Below are positions 4,692 through 6,003 of a DNA stretch of 6,003 nucleotides, one piece after another; within the stretch, counting starts at the first letter, position 1; each line of letters opens with the position of its first letter. The stretch lies in NCBI RefSeq assembly GCF_014859565.1, contig NZ_JACUUA010000193.1, positions 1 to 6,003 of the forward strand. Reading direction: 5' to 3'. Both the position numbers and the translations under genes were made by a program. Source of the stretch: Marinospirillum sp. Its GTDB lineage: Bacteria > Pseudomonadota > Gammaproteobacteria > Pseudomonadales > Halomonadaceae. The notes below the pieces were generated by a model. It saw nothing but the letters and a program-made list of their open reading frames with translations, was not told the origin of the DNA and did not search any database.

Positions 4692-6003
4692 ATGACTTTT
4701 CCCCTGCACTTTTTATATGCCCTGGCATTTCTGCTGGTTTTTTGCTGGCCGGGTAAGGCTATCGCGCAGGCGGTGTTGGTCGCCTGGGAACCTCAGGCTA
4801 CTGAGTTACAACCCGATGGCAGGGTTTTGGGTGAGCCGATAACAATGGGTCAGCATCAGGATTATGTGCTGGTGCGTTATGCTTTGCCGGATCGAATCCA
4901 GCGGCTGGCTTTTTTGCAGCAGATGCGAGCAACGCCTGGGGTTGTATTTGCCGAGCTGGACAGCCCTGTACAGATGCAGTCGGACTGGCCGGTGTATTTC
5001 CCTCTGTTGGATTTTGATACCTCTGTTCCTTTACCTTCCCGCAGTTGTTATGACGTACCCATTGCCTTGATTGATAGCGGGGTGGATCGCACACATCCCT
5101 CCTTTACTTCTGGCCATGTTGTTTTCTGGGATGACAAGAATTACATCAGTACAGGTGCAGTGCAGGATGACAGTGGTCACGGTACCCATATTGCCGGTTT
5201 GATGCTTGCCAGCCAGAACGCCGGTCAGCGGGTGGCGGGTATTTGTTCTCATGCCCAGTTGTTGTCCATCCGTTTTCTTGGTTCCGGTGGTAGTGGCAGT
5301 ATTTCTCATGCGGTAGAGGGCATTTATCATGCCCTTAACTCCGGCTCCAGAGTTATTAATACCTCCTGGGTGGTTGGTTTTAACTCGCAATCTTTGGCAG
5401 ATGCAGTTGCCGCAGCCGGTCAGCAGGGAGTTTTGCTCGTTGCAGCAGCCGGTAACAGTGGTCGTTCGCTGGATACCACGCCCACTTATCCGGCCAGTTA
5501 TGGTGTCAGGCAGCCTCTGGTGGTGGGTGTTGCCAATATCAATAACAACAAGTCGCTGCATACGGGTGCAGGTGCCAGCAATTATGGTGTTCACTCGGTG
5601 GATCTTGCTGCGCCCGGTGTAAGCCTGCGCAGTACCTGGTTGAATGGTGGTTATGCCTACCAGACAGGAACATCCATGTCGGCACCTTTGGTTTCCGCTG
5701 CAATGGCAGCTACCTGGCACCGCTTCCCGACAGAATCTGCCGCTGCAATTAAAGCAGCCTTGTTAAATAGTTTGTCGCCTTCTGCAGCCCTGCAAGGCAA
5801 GCTGCGTTATCCAGGCAGCCTTAACGTCCATCGTCTTTTGCAGGACTCCCCACAAAACCTCTTTAAACCTGCCTGGTTTAATTATGCCTGGCAGGAGTAT
5901 GCCGACATTCTGGAGTTTCAGGGTTATCAACTGAATCAGGTGAGCCAGGTCAACTGGCAGCCTGTAACCGGTGATCTGCGTTATTTGACTTTTCGGGTAG
6001 TGT
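4692..6003 (+). CDS. Secreted subtilisin-like serine protease, S8 family (partial at right edge)
   Basis: The first 437 residues are visible; the gene runs off the right edge. Residues 1-25 form a Sec signal peptide cleaved after AIA. Residues about 57-92 (DYVLVRYALPD to PGVVFAELDSP) resemble an I9-type propeptide, the intramolecular chaperone and inhibitor removed on maturation. The peptidase domain spans about 119-384. The complete catalytic set is present: Asp128 in ALIDSGVD, His163 in DDSGHGTHIAG, oxyanion Asn255 in AAGNSG and Ser328 in GTSMSAP. Cys119 and Cys185 may form a disulfide. The segment IRFLGSGGSGS...VINTSW is typical of secreted S8 enzymes. After about 384 a further region begins that I cannot classify. 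An active endopeptidase in the periplasm or outside the cell is expected. The start is fixed because an in-frame TGA lies two codons upstream (TGA-ATC-ATG). No Shine-Dalgarno precedes it, suggesting coupling to the small gene before it. Confidence 0.95.
   Translation, partial: MTFPLHFLYALAFLLVFCWPGKAIAQAVLVAWEPQATELQPDGRVLGEPITMGQHQDYVLVRYALPDRIQRLAFLQQMRATPGVVFAELDSPVQMQSDWPVYFPLLDFDTSVPLPSRSCYDVPIALIDSGVDRTHPSFTSGHVVFWDDKNYISTGAVQDDSGHGTHIAGLMLASQNAGQRVAGICSHAQLLSIRFLGSGGSGSISHAVEGIYHALNSGSRVINTSWVVGFNSQSLADAVAAAGQQGVLLVAAAGNSGRSLDTTPTYPASYGVRQPLVVGVANINNNKSLHTGAGASNYGVHSVDLAAPGVSLRSTWLNGGYAYQTGTSMSAPLVSAAMAATWHRFPTESAAAIKAALLNSLSPSAALQGKLRYPGSLNVHRLLQDSPQNLFKPAWFNYAWQEYADILEFQGYQLNQVSQVNWQPVTGDLRYLTFRVV

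Noticed and set aside
4798..5094. 98-residue minus-strand frame opposite the protease start
   Set aside because: It is antisense to the protease propeptide region, is Pro/Gln/Ala-rich without motif, and has no upstream signals.
5031..5720. 229-residue open frame on the minus strand
   Set aside because: It lies entirely antisense to the catalytic domain of the S8 protease, has Thr/Gly/Cys-rich composition without any domain, and is a shadow of the real gene.

Overview
The window looks like chromosomal DNA of a Gram-negative bacterium, most likely a gammaproteobacterium. It has roughly balanced base composition, a lipobox lipoprotein, an outer-membrane beta-barrel with a TPR front end, Sec signal peptides with AxA cleavage sites and a sigma70-type promoter. 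The genus cannot be read from the sequence. No rRNA, tRNA, CRISPR array, insertion sequence or other mobile element was seen.

Layout. At the left edge (2-130, +) lies the C-terminal tail of a protein ending in one transmembrane helix. A perfect 10-bp hairpin spans its stop codon. Facing it is a three-gene minus-strand unit read from right to left: a 581-residue lipoprotein (4204-2459), a 458-residue TPR plus beta-barrel outer-membrane protein (2442-1066) and a secreted FecR-domain protein (1091-186). The genes are 16 bp apart and then overlapping, so they are almost certainly one operon. A good promoter (TTGACC, 16 bp, extended -10 TGC-TAAACT) and an AAGGA ribosome binding site sit just upstream of the lipoprotein.

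The divergent intergenic stretch (about 4205-4340) carries that promoter and a small dyad. On the plus strand follow a small protein of unrecognised family (4341-4688) and, after TGA-ATC, a secreted subtilisin-like S8 protease (4692 to beyond the right edge). The protease has an intact catalytic triad, Asp128, His163 and Ser328.

How the genes may work together. All three minus-strand products are predicted to be exported to the envelope. The TPR-barrel resembles in architecture the Slam (surface lipoprotein assembly modulator) type of outer-membrane protein, and its neighbour is a large lipoprotein. A working hypothesis is that the barrel helps display or anchor the lipoprotein, with the periplasmic FecR-domain protein as an accessory. 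The divergent exported protease could act on the same surface complex or be an unrelated neighbour. This is inference from gene order and architecture; none of the partners can be named from the sequence alone. There is no gene-free stretch longer than 300 bases.
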